Assembly (NCBI GenBank): GCA_018067055.1
Contig: JAGPVK010000274.1
Coordinates: 1-10,442, forward strand
DNA length: 10,442 bases
Source: Sphingomonadales bacterium
GTDB lineage: Bacteria; Pseudomonadota; Alphaproteobacteria; Sphingomonadales; Sphingomonadaceae
Direction: 5' to 3'
The position numbers and the translations under genes are program-made. The notes under the pieces were generated by a model. The model was given only the letters and a program-made list of their open reading frames with translations. It did not search any database and was not told the origin of the DNA. This document shows positions 1 through 8,812 of this stretch, piece by piece (within the stretch, counting starts at the first letter, position 1; the number at the start of each line of letters is the position of its first letter).

Positions 1-1404
<1,404 letters not shown>

Positions 1405-2829
1405 ATGCAAAAATATCTGCAACATTATATCAATGGCAAATGGGTGGATTCCATCGGTGGAACCTTGCATGCGGTGATCAATCCGGCGACCGAGGAACCG
1501 GGCACAGAAATAACCATGGGGACCGAGGCCGACGTCGATGCTGCGGTTGCGGCAGCAAAATCTGCCTTTGAATCCTATAGTCAGACCAGCCGCGAGGAAC
1601 GGCTCGCCTTGCTCGGCCGGATCGTCGAAGAATATCAGAAACGCATGCCCGACATCGCGCGGTCCTTGGCAGAAGAAATGGGTGCCCCGGTCAGCCTGGG
1701 TACCGCAGCACAAGCGCCGGCAGGACTGGGCGGCTTTCTGGGAACCATAGCGGCGCTCGAGGAATTCCAGTTTTCCGAACGACAAGGCCCCAACACGATC
1801 GTCTATGAACCGATGGGCGTCATCGGCATGATCACGCCGTGGAACTGGCCGTTGAACCAGATCGCGCTGAAAGTCGCACCGGCGCTGGCTGGTGGCAATA
1901 CGATGGTTTTGAAACCGTCCGAGGAATGCCCCGGCAATGCAGCGATACTGGCCGAAGTGATGGATGCGGCCGGCGTTCCGGCTGGCGTGTTCAATCTCGT
2001 GCAAGGCGATGGCCCGACGGTCGGCGCCCGCATAGCATCGCACCCCGATATCGATATGGTCAGCTTTACCGGCTCGACGCGAGCCGGAATATTGGTCGCG
2101 AAAGCGGCCGCCGATACGGTCAAGCGGGTGCATCAGGAACTGGGCGGGAAATCACCGAATCTGGTACTGCCCGGAGCAGATCTGGAGACGGTTCTACCAC
2201 CGACGGTCGCTGGGGTCCTGATCAATACGGGGCAAAGCTGTATCTCGCCCACCAAGGTGCTGGTGCATAATAGCCAGGCCGTCGAAGCGAGCAAGATGAT
2301 CAAGGATATTTTCGCAGCGCAGGAAGTCGGCGATCCGATGAGCGAAGGCGGTCATCTCGGCCCTGTCGTCAACAAGGCGCAATATGACAAGATTCAGGAT
2401 CTGATCCAGTCCGCGATCGACGAAGGCGCAACGCTGGAAACCGGCGGCACCGGGCTGCCGACCAATGTCAACCGCGGCTTTTATGTCAAGCCGACCGTCT
2501 TCAGCGGGGTTAGCTCTGACATGCGGATCGCCAGGGAAGAGATTTTCGGACCGGTCATCACCGTGATGAGCTATGACAATGTCGACGAAGCGGTAACGAC
2601 GGCAAATGACACCGAATATGGCCTGTCTGCGGTCATATCGGGCGACCCGGCCGAGGCTGCCAAAGTCGCTCCACGACTGCGCGCCGGGATGGTGGCCATC
2701 AATAATTGGTCGCCAGCGCCTGGGGCACCCTTTGGAGGCTACAAACAATCAGGCAATGGCCGCGAAGGCGGTGTCTATGGTCTGAAAGACTTTATGGAAA
2801 TGAAATCGATCAGCGGCATTCCAGCCTAG
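1405..2829 (+). CDS. NAD(P)-dependent aldehyde dehydrogenase, substrate unknown
   Basis: This enzyme oxidises an aldehyde to the carboxylic acid with NAD(P)+ in the cytoplasm. From ATG at 1405 the protein has 474 residues, normal for the ALDH superfamily. An in-frame TTG at 1393 would add four residues, but GGAGAG (1395-1400) is the ribosome binding site for 1405, so I use the ATG. All catalytic landmarks are present: oxyanion Asn147 in TPWNWP, the FTGST nucleotide-binding loop at 221-225, general base Glu245 in ELGGKSP, nucleophile Cys279 in GQSC, and cofactor-contacting Glu379 in EEIFGP. The C-terminal GGYKQSGNGREGG is also typical. The gene is divergent from fadH and lies upstream of a TetR regulator on the same strand, which hints at induced catabolism of a lipid-like or aromatic compound. 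Sequence alone does not fix the substrate. Confidence 0.95.
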   Translation: MQKYLQHYINGKWVDSIGGTLHAVINPATEEPGTEITMGTEADVDAAVAAAKSAFESYSQTSREERLALLGRIVEEYQKRMPDIARSLAEEMGAPVSLGTAAQAPAGLGGFLGTIAALEEFQFSERQGPNTIVYEPMGVIGMITPWNWPLNQIALKVAPALAGGNTMVLKPSEECPGNAAILAEVMDAAGVPAGVFNLVQGDGPTVGARIASHPDIDMVSFTGSTRAGILVAKAAADTVKRVHQELGGKSPNLVLPGADLETVLPPTVAGVLINTGQSCISPTKVLVHNSQAVEASKMIKDIFAAQEVGDPMSEGGHLGPVVNKAQYDKIQDLIQSAIDEGATLETGGTGLPTNVNRGFYVKPTVFSGVSSDMRIAREEIFGPVITVMSYDNVDEAVTTANDTEYGLSAVISGDPAEAAKVAPRLRAGMVAINNWSPAPGAPFGGYKQSGNGREGGVYGLKDFMEMKSISGIPA

Positions 2830-3090
2830 CTGGAGACTTTTTGTGAGGCGGTCTGCCGCAGGCTCCTGAGAATGGAAGAAGCGTATTTACGGCTGTTTCG
2901 CGCATGAGCAAGCAGAGGGTGTGTTGCGAAATCGGATCGTCGCAGCCACCCCGCTTGAACACAGAGCTTGTTATTATTAGTTTCAGCCCCTGCACTGCTC
3001 TTCGCTCTGCAAATCCGGCGCTATGTCAATCAAATGTGGCTACCATGATAAATCTCTGCAATTGTTCGCGATTGATACCCATGGCCATAA

Positions 3091-3120
3091 TTGATCAAAA
3101 ACCACAATAATTTCTAATTT
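3091..3120 (+). promoter_or_regulatory. Possible promoter of the TetR gene
   Basis: TTGATC (3091-3096) and TAATTT (3115-3120) are separated by 18 bp and could be -35 and -10 elements. A start of transcription would then fall around 3127, directly on the inverted repeat at 3127-3140, a geometry suited to repression. This rests on visual matching only. Confidence 0.3.
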
Positions 3121-3126
3121 CTGATT

Positions 3127-3140
3127 AAACTGGGCAGTTT
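3127..3140. promoter_or_regulatory. Perfect inverted repeat, candidate TetR autoregulatory operator
   Basis: AAACTG-GG-CAGTTT is a 14-bp repeat with six perfectly complementary bases per arm. It lies 54 bp before the GTG start of the TetR-family gene. TetR-family proteins bind as dimers to such palindromes in their own promoters. I found no equally spaced copy in the fadH/aldehyde dehydrogenase gap, so a wider regulon within this window is not shown. Confidence 0.45.
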
Positions 3141-3181
3141 GCTGGATGGTAATGGGCGAACGGGATTTGATCGGAGACAAC

Positions 3182-3187
3182 AGGGGA
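3182..3187 (+). promoter_or_regulatory. Ribosome binding site deciding the GTG start of the TetR gene
   Basis: AGGGGA ends 7 bases before GTG at 3195. The next in-frame ATG, at codon 16, has no comparable site and would remove residues just ahead of the DNA-binding domain, so the GTG start is preferred. Confidence 0.65.
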
Positions 3188-3194
3188 TTAAACC

Positions 3195-3869
3195 GTGAAC
3201 GCTAAGAGCCGTGGTGAACGCCAATATGCAAGCGAGGCGATGGCCAGACGTCGTAGCGACATATTGGAAACGGCGCGCCAGTTACTGACCGAGCAGGCTG
3301 GCCAATTCACGATGCGCGAGCTTGCGAGCAAGAGCGGCGTCGCGCTGGCGACGCTCTACAATATTTTCGGGAACCAGAGCGAATTGATCGGACAGGCGGT
3401 AATCGAGGTGTTGCGAGACAATCTGACATCCTGGACCGCGTCCGACGATGTGTCGATTTCAGAGCAGGTCGAACTGCGACTCGAATCGGTGGTGAGCGAG
3501 ATTTTTCGCCGGCCAGCCTATGCCCGCAAGATGGCCGAACTCTATTTCCTGCCCGATCCGCAGGGCGTGGTTGCAGACCTGTTGCACAATGTTTCGCTCG
3601 AAGATGTGAGCCAGGCGCTCAAACGCCTTGCCGAGCGGGGCATGCTTGCCGAGGACAGCGACCCGGATATCGTTGCGCGAGAGATGGTCGTCATTCAATA
3701 TGCTGTCGTTGCACGCTGGTCTGCGGGCAGAGTCCCGGATGACCAATTGTTGATCCGGCTCAAGCACGTCACACTCGGACATCTCGCAGGCAGCCTGGTT
3801 CCCGACTTGGCGGATGTTTGCCGCAAGCGAATGTCAGAACTGCGCGCAGCCCTCGGCAAACTTGGCTGA
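3195..3869 (+). CDS. TetR/AcrR-family transcriptional regulator
   Basis: This is a 224-residue DNA-binding repressor-type protein, normal length for the TetR family. The N-terminal domain spans about residues 17-75: ARRRSDILETARQLL forms helix 1, and TMRELASKSGVALATLYNIF (39-58) is the helix-turn-helix with the family's characteristic TLYxxF recognition end. The remainder is an all-helical ligand-binding and dimerisation domain whose sequence does not reveal the ligand. Translation starts at GTG, supported by AGGGGA upstream. The gene follows the aldehyde dehydrogenase on the same strand and converges with the M24 peptidase. Likely targets are its own promoter and perhaps the dehydrogenase/fadH region; that is inference from proximity. 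Confidence 0.93.
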   Translation: MNAKSRGERQYASEAMARRRSDILETARQLLTEQAGQFTMRELASKSGVALATLYNIFGNQSELIGQAVIEVLRDNLTSWTASDDVSISEQVELRLESVVSEIFRRPAYARKMAELYFLPDPQGVVADLLHNVSLEDVSQALKRLAERGMLAEDSDPDIVAREMVVIQYAVVARWSAGRVPDDQLLIRLKHVTLGHLAGSLVPDLADVCRKRMSELRAALGKLG

Positions 3870-3982
3870 GCCGGCCGACGCAGTTCATTGCGATATCCAT
3901 GACGAGGATGTGCGCGCCTCTTCCAGATCGCCTCCAGGCGGCAGCAAGGCTGTCCTCGACCACGCCGTATATAGCGAACATT

Positions 3983-5437
3983 CTAGGGCTGCCTTCCGCT
4001 ACCGCCGTTGATTCCGCCAAGCCCATTTCCGATCAAGTAAAACTCCTTTTGCCGACCATCGATATACAGCACTATATTGCCATCAAAAAACGCATCCTCC
4101 TCTGTCTTAAAGGATACTCTTTGGTTGCTCCATTCGGGAACCGGCACTGTTGCGCTAAGTTCGATTGACCAGGCCGTGTTCGGGTGCACAATATATTCTC
4201 CGTGCGGGCCAGGCGTCTGGTCGTCCCAGAAACCTATAGCAGTGCCTGCCCCATGGCCATGATAGCCAATCGGGTGCGAATAAATGCTGGGCTCCAGCCC
4301 TTGGGCGATAGCTTTGTCACGTGCGCGCGTGAGAATGACATTGCCGCTATCGCCAGTCTTGAAGGACGACGTTAGCGCATCCTGAACAAGGTTGCTGGCA
4401 GCCAGACCATCTCGCAAGCCTTTCGGCGCCTGTGTCTCGCCATCGCGCAAGACATATGCATTCTGCTGGGTGTCAGTGTTCAAACGCAGATATGTAATTC
4501 CAAAATCCGTCCAGAGCATATCGCCTTGCTCAATGACCGTATCACCGTCCAGCGTTTCATCCACTCCCCGGCGACTGATGGCCACGGAAGGTTGGAACCA
4601 GGTTTCTAGCCCCAGTTCCGCGATCCTTTCGCGGAACCACCAGACCACGTCGTCGGTTGTAGTAACACCGGCCGTTATCACCTTGTCCGAGAGCCCTTCG
4701 CCGATAATCGCATGAGCCAGCGCGACGATTTGGGGGTAGCGCTCCATTTCGGAGGGCGTTCGCGTTTCCAGCCAGCGAACCGCAAGCACTTCATCACGGA
4801 TAACCCGCGATTTGAACGAGGCGGGCAATGCCTCCATCATCTCGTCATGGGCGCTCAGCGTCATGCCATCGGCATAGGCGGTGAGTTTCGATGAATTGAT
4901 CGCAATCTTTCGCGGATTGCGTTGGGCGATGATTTCAGCGAGCCGGAGCCATTGGTCAGGCTGCGCTTCCGGCGTCCAGGCCGCCTTGAACATTTCACCC
5001 AAGCCGTAGCGGCTGACGGTGAGCCGCTCGATCGGCTTGCCCACACCGGGATCGAAGAACACCAATATGGTGCGACGTCGTGCCGAGAAGCTCTCGGCAT
5101 CGAGCATCGACGCGACCACCGGCTCCTCGAAATTCTCGCGCGCCACAAGGACCCACATGTCGACGCCCTGTTCGCGCATTATCATGGGTAAGATCGTGTC
5201 GAGACGCTCTTGCAGCCAATCATTCACAAGAGCCGCACGATCTCGAAGCGGCAGGACCGTCGGATAAGCGGCCCTCTCAGCTCCATTCCCGGCAGCAGCA
5301 GGCATAGCGGGCGTCGACAGTAACGTTATGGCAAACAGCACTCTCAGCACCGCGCCAATAAATTTATCCGATCTCGAAAGCCCAAAAAACAATGCATGTT
5401 TTTCGCTTAGTTCCGTGTCGCATGTGTTCGTCAACAT
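3983..5437 (-). CDS. Secreted M24-family metallopeptidase (Xaa-Pro aminopeptidase-like)
   Basis: M24 'pita-bread' enzymes use two metal ions to cleave N-terminal residues, often next to proline. The 484-residue protein has a polar N-terminus, a hydrophobic stretch at about 27-44 and an AxA-type signal cleavage site near PAAAG (46-50), pointing to export to the periplasm. A creatinase-like N-terminal domain (about 55-215) precedes the catalytic domain (about 225-460). Expected metal ligands are visible: Asp311 (WTDFG), Asp322 (NTDTQ), a histidine in HPIGYHGHGAG (388-398, most likely His393 or His395), Glu426 (SIELS) and Glu446 (KTEED). ATG at 5437 has AAGGGG four bases upstream. The signal peptide has an unusually long N-region of about 25 residues, so a later non-ATG start is possible. 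The gene converges with the TetR gene. Activity on Xaa-Pro peptides is likely but unproven. Confidence 0.9.
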   Translation of the reverse strand: MLTNTCDTELSEKHALFFGLSRSDKFIGAVLRVLFAITLLSTPAMPAAAGNGAERAAYPTVLPLRDRAALVNDWLQERLDTILPMIMREQGVDMWVLVARENFEEPVVASMLDAESFSARRRTILVFFDPGVGKPIERLTVSRYGLGEMFKAAWTPEAQPDQWLRLAEIIAQRNPRKIAINSSKLTAYADGMTLSAHDEMMEALPASFKSRVIRDEVLAVRWLETRTPSEMERYPQIVALAHAIIGEGLSDKVITAGVTTTDDVVWWFRERIAELGLETWFQPSVAISRRGVDETLDGDTVIEQGDMLWTDFGITYLRLNTDTQQNAYVLRDGETQAPKGLRDGLAASNLVQDALTSSFKTGDSGNVILTRARDKAIAQGLEPSIYSHPIGYHGHGAGTAIGFWDDQTPGPHGEYIVHPNTAWSIELSATVPVPEWSNQRVSFKTEEDAFFDGNIVLYIDGRQKEFYLIGNGLGGINGGSGRQP

Positions 5438-5495
5438 TCAACCCCTTGATCGAAAGCGCTGATATTCGCGCCTTGCCCCTGTTCGCTTCCTTGTG

Positions 5496-5510
5496 CGGCA
5501 AAGATTGCCG
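5496..5510. promoter_or_regulatory. Perfect 15-bp inverted repeat upstream of the peptidase
   Basis: CGGCAA-AGA-TTGCCG has six-base perfect arms around a three-base centre. It lies 58-73 bp before the peptidase ATG on the minus strand. It could be an operator or a leader hairpin. No partner protein is suggested by the sequence. Confidence 0.4.
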
Positions 5511-5610
5511 ATGGTCCAGCCGCTGCCGAACGGTCGCAGATTATCCGAACTTGAGCGTTGATCTGCTCCAGGAGTGTTCCATTGGCGATATTCCGGCTAT
5601 ATGGATTGAA

Positions 5611-5624
5611 TCTGAGATGTCAGA
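5611..5624. repeat. Perfect 14-bp inverted repeat in the peptidase/DUF423 gap
   Basis: TCTGA-GATG-TCAGA has five-base perfect arms and a four-base loop. It lies roughly mid-gap, 114 bp before the DUF423 start. A repeat this short can arise by chance; operator function is only a possibility. Confidence 0.25.
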
Positions 5625-5722
5625 CGGTCCAAATCATAGTCACCGGCGCTTTGGTTCAATCAGGCTGCGGCAAAACAGATAAGCGGCAACCGGACCAATT
5701 GATGGTTCATTGTTCGGGAAAG

Positions 5723-5730
5723 AAAAGGAG
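5723..5730 (+). promoter_or_regulatory. Shine-Dalgarno site fixing the DUF423 GTG start
   Basis: AAAAGGAG lies eight bases before GTG at 5739. The adjacent ATG at 5734 (three bases away) reads two codons and stops inside the GTG, so only the GTG gives the family's N-terminus (MIGFFAAVSA). Confidence 0.65.
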
Positions 5731-5738
5731 CAAATGCG

Positions 5739-6065
5739 GTGATCGGATTTTTTGCGGCGGTTTCGGCAGCAGTGGCAATTGCTGCAGGTGCTTTCGGAGC
5801 CCATGCTGCACCGGGACAACAGGAAGCGGAATGGCTGAGAACAGGCGGGCTTTATCAATTGCTCCACGCCGTTGCTGCTCTGGCGATTATGGGCGTCGCT
5901 AGAGGTCCGGCGATCTTGCTGCTTGTCGGCTCTGCCGTCTTCGCCCTCACCTTATACGCGATGGCGTTTGGCGCACCACGATGGCTAGGCGCTGTAACGC
6001 CAATTGGCGGGACCTTGCTGATTGGCGGATGGCTATGGGCTGGTTGGATTTATTACCGTGGCTAG
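5739..6065 (+). CDS. DUF423 family small integral membrane protein
   Basis: This 108-residue protein matches the DUF423 family (E. coli YgdD type), whose function is not established. Four hydrophobic segments are visible at about 2-22, 38-54, 58-78 and 83-106, so it should span the inner membrane four times. Family hallmarks are GAFGAH (17-22), YQLLHAVA (39-46), the small-residue LVGSAVFALTLY segment (62-73) and TPIGGTLLIGGWLW (87-100). The start is GTG at 5739, eight bases after AAAAGGAG. An ATG at 5734 is nearer the Shine-Dalgarno but opens only a two-codon frame (ATG-CGG-TGA). The gene stands alone between the divergent peptidase and the LuxR regulator on the same strand 231 bp on. Confidence 0.9.
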   Translation: MIGFFAAVSAAVAIAAGAFGAHAAPGQQEAEWLRTGGLYQLLHAVAALAIMGVARGPAILLLVGSAVFALTLYAMAFGAPRWLGAVTPIGGTLLIGGWLWAGWIYYRG

Positions 6066-6068
6066 GAT

Positions 6069-6085
6069 TTCCGTCCAATTCGGAA
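6069..6085 (+). terminator. Weak hairpin after DUF423, possible terminator
   Basis: TTCCG and CGGAA (five-base arms, seven-base loop) form a hairpin four bases after the DUF423 stop codon. No T-tract follows directly, so intrinsic termination is doubtful. Confidence 0.2.
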
Positions 6086-6219
6086 GGATGCGATTTTCAG
6101 TTCCATTGGCGTCGGCCAACCTGCAGCTAACGATCAAGGGTGATATATTGCTGATATTGCCTGCGTAACAGCGGGTGTGCAGGGTGAATCAATTTATACA
6201 ATCGATGTTTTTCAGTCCT

Positions 6220-6229
6220 AACTGCAGTT
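6220..6229. repeat. 10-bp palindrome AACTGCAGTT upstream of the LuxR gene
   Basis: This perfect palindrome lies in the 231-bp gap between DUF423 and the regulator, about 60 bp before the CTACT repeat. Its half-site resembles the arms of the TetR-gene repeat (AAACTG/CAGTTT) but lacks the two-base centre. A regulatory role is possible but weakly supported. Confidence 0.25.
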
Positions 6230-6279
6230 TCGCCTCCTCACGGCCAAGGTGATTGCGCTGCGTCGCTTGCATTCCATAC

Positions 6280-6293
6280 CTACTTGGTAGTAG
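6280..6293. promoter_or_regulatory. CTACT inverted repeat, site A (upstream of LuxR gene)
   Basis: CTACT-TGGT-AGTAG has perfect five-base arms. The 17 bases 6277-6293 match 8853-8869, ahead of the hydantoinase gene, at 14 positions. The site ends three bases before the longest-ORF start at 6297, so it either overlaps the translation start region or, more likely, is a promoter site of a shorter gene. It is proposed as a binding site for the LuxR protein itself. Confidence 0.6.
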
Positions 6294-6296
6294 CAA

Positions 6297-8810
6297 ATGT
6301 TTTGCAAACATGGGAAGGCAAGGACTACGCTGCCAATGTTAACGGATGGGCATCAGAGCAAAATGGTCGAGCGTATCGTTGCGGGCCGTTCGATTGTGGC
6401 TCTTTGCGCACCGCCAGGCTTCGGCAAAAGTCGACTTGCGCGCGAGGCGGCGAAACGGATTTCAGCTAAGAGCGGACTAGCAATATGTGAGTTTGGCCAG
6501 ATCGAGCATCGGGCCGACCCCCGTGCCTTGGCAGATAGGTTGCTCGGAGCGGCAAAGCAGATCACGATAATTGAGGGTCTGCATCTGACAGACAGAGATT
6601 TCCTTGGCCTGGCGCTCGAACGGATCAGTTTCGACAACAGCAACTCGCGGATCATAATGACGATTAGTCAACCCAGCGACTTTCCGCTGGCGCGGATTGC
6701 GACCCGATGCTCAATCGACATTCTTGACGCCAATGCGCTGCGCCAGCGGCCACAAGTGACTGCTGATGCCCTGAAATCGATACCGCGCGCAAAATTCCGT
6801 TCGCGGATCCGGGAACTGGCTGGTGATTGGCCGGTTGCAATCGAGTTCTTGTGTGCATGGGCAGCGGGATCCCAGGACAGTTGCGAGAGTTGGAGTGATC
6901 TCGACATAATACGTGAAAGCCGGCTCGGGGAGTTTATCAGCCAAGAGGTTCTGACATTATTCTCGGCAGATGAACTTTCCGCGCTTGTTCATGCCAGCTT
7001 GCTGGATGTTCCGGATCTCGACATTATTGCCTCGGTTACGGGTTATCAAAACGACGGCCGGATTCTGGCAGACCTGGCTTTCAGGTTCAAAGGTCTGGTT
7101 GACCGCCACGAAAACCGCATCATTTTGCAGAATGCTCTGCGAATCTGGTTGCGCGACGCGATCGAGGCTTATGATGACCAGGTTCGCGTTGCCCTGCTGG
7201 TTTCAATGGCGGACCAGTGCTCGGCAAAGGGAAGGCTTGCCGAGGCAGCGAGGCTGGCAAGAATGGCGGGTGACACGAGTCGAATACGGGAATATGCTCA
7301 TGCCCATGGCGCTTTAAGAATATGGATTGTCCACGGTTTCTCTGTGCTCAAGGAGTTACTGGAGAATTCAAGCCCGCAGGATATCGCCAGTTCCATCGTC
7401 TTGCGAATGATAGAATGTATTGTCCATATGAAGGCTGGACGGATCAATGCTGCGCAGGATCTGTTCGAGTCACTGGCCCACGAAGTCGGACCCGGCCACC
7501 TATTGACCAAGGACCTTGAAATCGTTCGTGTGACCTTGCTTGTCTATGGCTGCTCACTCGAACGCACAGGCGATCTTGAACTGATCAGAAGTTTGATCAC
7601 GGAACAAGCTGATGATGCCGCGATGCGGACATTTCTCGCTACACTATCTGCTATCCTGAACAGCCAGCGCGCACGGTTCGATGTGGCCGTAGCGAATCTT
7701 ATCGATGCGCGCGCGCAAGCCAAAAAGGTTTCATCGCAATATAATCTGATGTTCCTGCTGATGCACGAAGCGTCCATCAATCTGGCGCAAGGCAAGTTGA
7801 AGCACGCCAGAACCTGTCTGTCGGAGGCACGCAGCAGATGGCAGCGGGATTTCGCTATCGATGTCGGCGTTGAGACAGTTCTTGCCGCATTGAGCGCTTC
7901 TATCGAGTTTGAAGCTGGACGCCTTACCAGTGCCCGCAATTCGCTCAAGAAATCGGCGCATCGGATGCCCGAAGCCGAAGCCTGGTTTGACATATATTTT
8001 GCGGCTTACGAAACAATGATACGGATCAATGTCGCAGATCACGGTATCGGCGCAACGCTTGAGTCGGTCGAGGACGAGGCGCGCAAATTGCGAGCGCAAG
8101 GTTTGCCGCGAGTAGCCGACTTGTTGATGGCTATCAGACTTTGCGTTTGCGGTGAGGCCAGCCTTCAGGGTCAGCAGGCTTTGATATCCCAGATGAAATG
8201 GGAGATACCTCCGGTCGGGCCGACAAGCAGTTGGCAGGAACAGGAGGTCTTCTCGATCGCTCGGGTATATGCCGATTATTTCAACGGAAAATTCGATCAG
8301 GCCTGGACCTTGCTGGAAGGTTCGATCGAAGCAGCCGCGACTTGCGGCCTTGAACGATCACGTTTGCGTTATCTGCTTGTGGCCTTTGTCATTGCGACTG
8401 CTGAGGGTCAAAAGCATCGCGCCAGCGCCATGCTTCGGCGCGCGATATCGATTGGGGCTGCGACCGGCATGCGCCAGATTTTCCGGGAGATTGCGGGCAC
8501 GAAACTGACGCCTGCCCTGCATGCACTGCTGGATGATTCAGACCTTACCGACCTCGAAGAAGGGTTCGTGGCTATGTTGCTCAATCGACTGGGCGATCGT
8601 CAGGGCGTCGCCAGTGGGCAACTCTCCGCGCGGGAACTAGAGATTCTGGGGTTATTGAGTGCAGGAGGATCCGACAAACATCTTGCCCGTCTTCTCAATA
8701 TTTCGGAACATGGCGTTCGTTTTCATCTCAAGAACATCTTTAAGAAGCTGCGTGTCCATGATCGCCTTTCGGCGGTGGCGGCAGCACGCAAACTCGAGCT
8801 TACAAGCTGA
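6297..8810 (+). CDS. Large MalT-like LuxR-family transcriptional regulator
   Basis: This 837-residue protein has the architecture of large ATP-dependent (MalT/STAND-like) LuxR regulators, which bind a ligand and ATP, oligomerise and activate nearby catabolic operons. A P-loop, APPGFGKSRL, lies at 38-47; a candidate Walker B, ITIIEGLH (89-96), has Glu-Gly where related proteins usually have Asp-Asp. The middle (about 300-760) is helical and alanine/leucine-rich, like TPR-type sensor repeats. The C-terminal 62 residues (776-837, LSARELEILGLLSAGG onward) are a LuxR helix-turn-helix with NISEHGVRFHLKNIFKKL as the DNA-reading part. ATG 6297 lacks a Shine-Dalgarno; ATG 6336 (AAGGA upstream) and ATG 6363 (just before the P-loop strand) are alternatives that would place site A in the promoter. 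The ligand is unknown; the hydantoinase gene downstream is the likely target. Confidence 0.88.
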   Translation: MFCKHGKARTTLPMLTDGHQSKMVERIVAGRSIVALCAPPGFGKSRLAREAAKRISAKSGLAICEFGQIEHRADPRALADRLLGAAKQITIIEGLHLTDRDFLGLALERISFDNSNSRIIMTISQPSDFPLARIATRCSIDILDANALRQRPQVTADALKSIPRAKFRSRIRELAGDWPVAIEFLCAWAAGSQDSCESWSDLDIIRESRLGEFISQEVLTLFSADELSALVHASLLDVPDLDIIASVTGYQNDGRILADLAFRFKGLVDRHENRIILQNALRIWLRDAIEAYDDQVRVALLVSMADQCSAKGRLAEAARLARMAGDTSRIREYAHAHGALRIWIVHGFSVLKELLENSSPQDIASSIVLRMIECIVHMKAGRINAAQDLFESLAHEVGPGHLLTKDLEIVRVTLLVYGCSLERTGDLELIRSLITEQADDAAMRTFLATLSAILNSQRARFDVAVANLIDARAQAKKVSSQYNLMFLLMHEASINLAQGKLKHARTCLSEARSRWQRDFAIDVGVETVLAALSASIEFEAGRLTSARNSLKKSAHRMPEAEAWFDIYFAAYETMIRINVADHGIGATLESVEDEARKLRAQGLPRVADLLMAIRLCVCGEASLQGQQALISQMKWEIPPVGPTSSWQEQEVFSIARVYADYFNGKFDQAWTLLEGSIEAAATCGLERSRLRYLLVAFVIATAEGQKHRASAMLRRAISIGAATGMRQIFREIAGTKLTPALHALLDDSDLTDLEEGFVAMLLNRLGDRQGVASGQLSARELEILGLLSAGGSDKHLARLLNISEHGVRFHLKNIFKKLRVHDRLSAVAAARKLELTS

Positions 8811-8812
8811 AC

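Larger units (their letters stand above)
2830..3194. other. Intergenic region between aldehyde dehydrogenase and TetR gene
   Basis: These 365 bp hold no ORF I believe in; short open frames here lack ribosome binding sites and family resemblance. The right half is AT-rich and contains the palindrome TTGATCAA (3091-3098) and a perfect inverted repeat at 3127-3140, described separately. A small GCGG-TCTG-CCGC hairpin at 2848-2859 follows the dehydrogenase but has no T-tract after it, so I do not call a terminator. The gap is long enough that the TetR gene probably has its own promoter. Confidence 0.6.
5438..5738. other. Divergent intergenic region between M24 peptidase and DUF423 gene
   Basis: This gap of 301 bp lies between two divergent genes and should hold promoters for both. 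It contains two perfect inverted repeats (5496-5510 and 5611-5624), listed separately. Open frames crossing it have low-complexity, cysteine- and arginine-rich translations with no family resemblance and no ribosome binding site, so I do not call a gene. Confidence 0.55.

Noticed and set aside
2848..2859. GCGG-TCTG-CCGC hairpin after the aldehyde dehydrogenase as a terminator
   Set aside because: The stem is only four pairs, and the T-run (2838-2842) lies before it rather than after, so it does not fit an intrinsic terminator on either strand.
2904..3110. 68-codon plus-strand frame between aldehyde dehydrogenase and TetR
   Set aside because: No ribosome binding site and no family resemblance; it overlaps the likely TetR promoter.
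3896..3982. CGCC-TCCA-GGCG hairpin between the convergent TetR and peptidase genes as a bidirectional terminator
   Set aside because: Only a four-pair stem with no flanking T-tract on either strand.
5392..5682. 96-codon plus-strand frame upstream of DUF423
   Set aside because: It overlaps the peptidase signal sequence and the divergent promoter region and its composition looks random.
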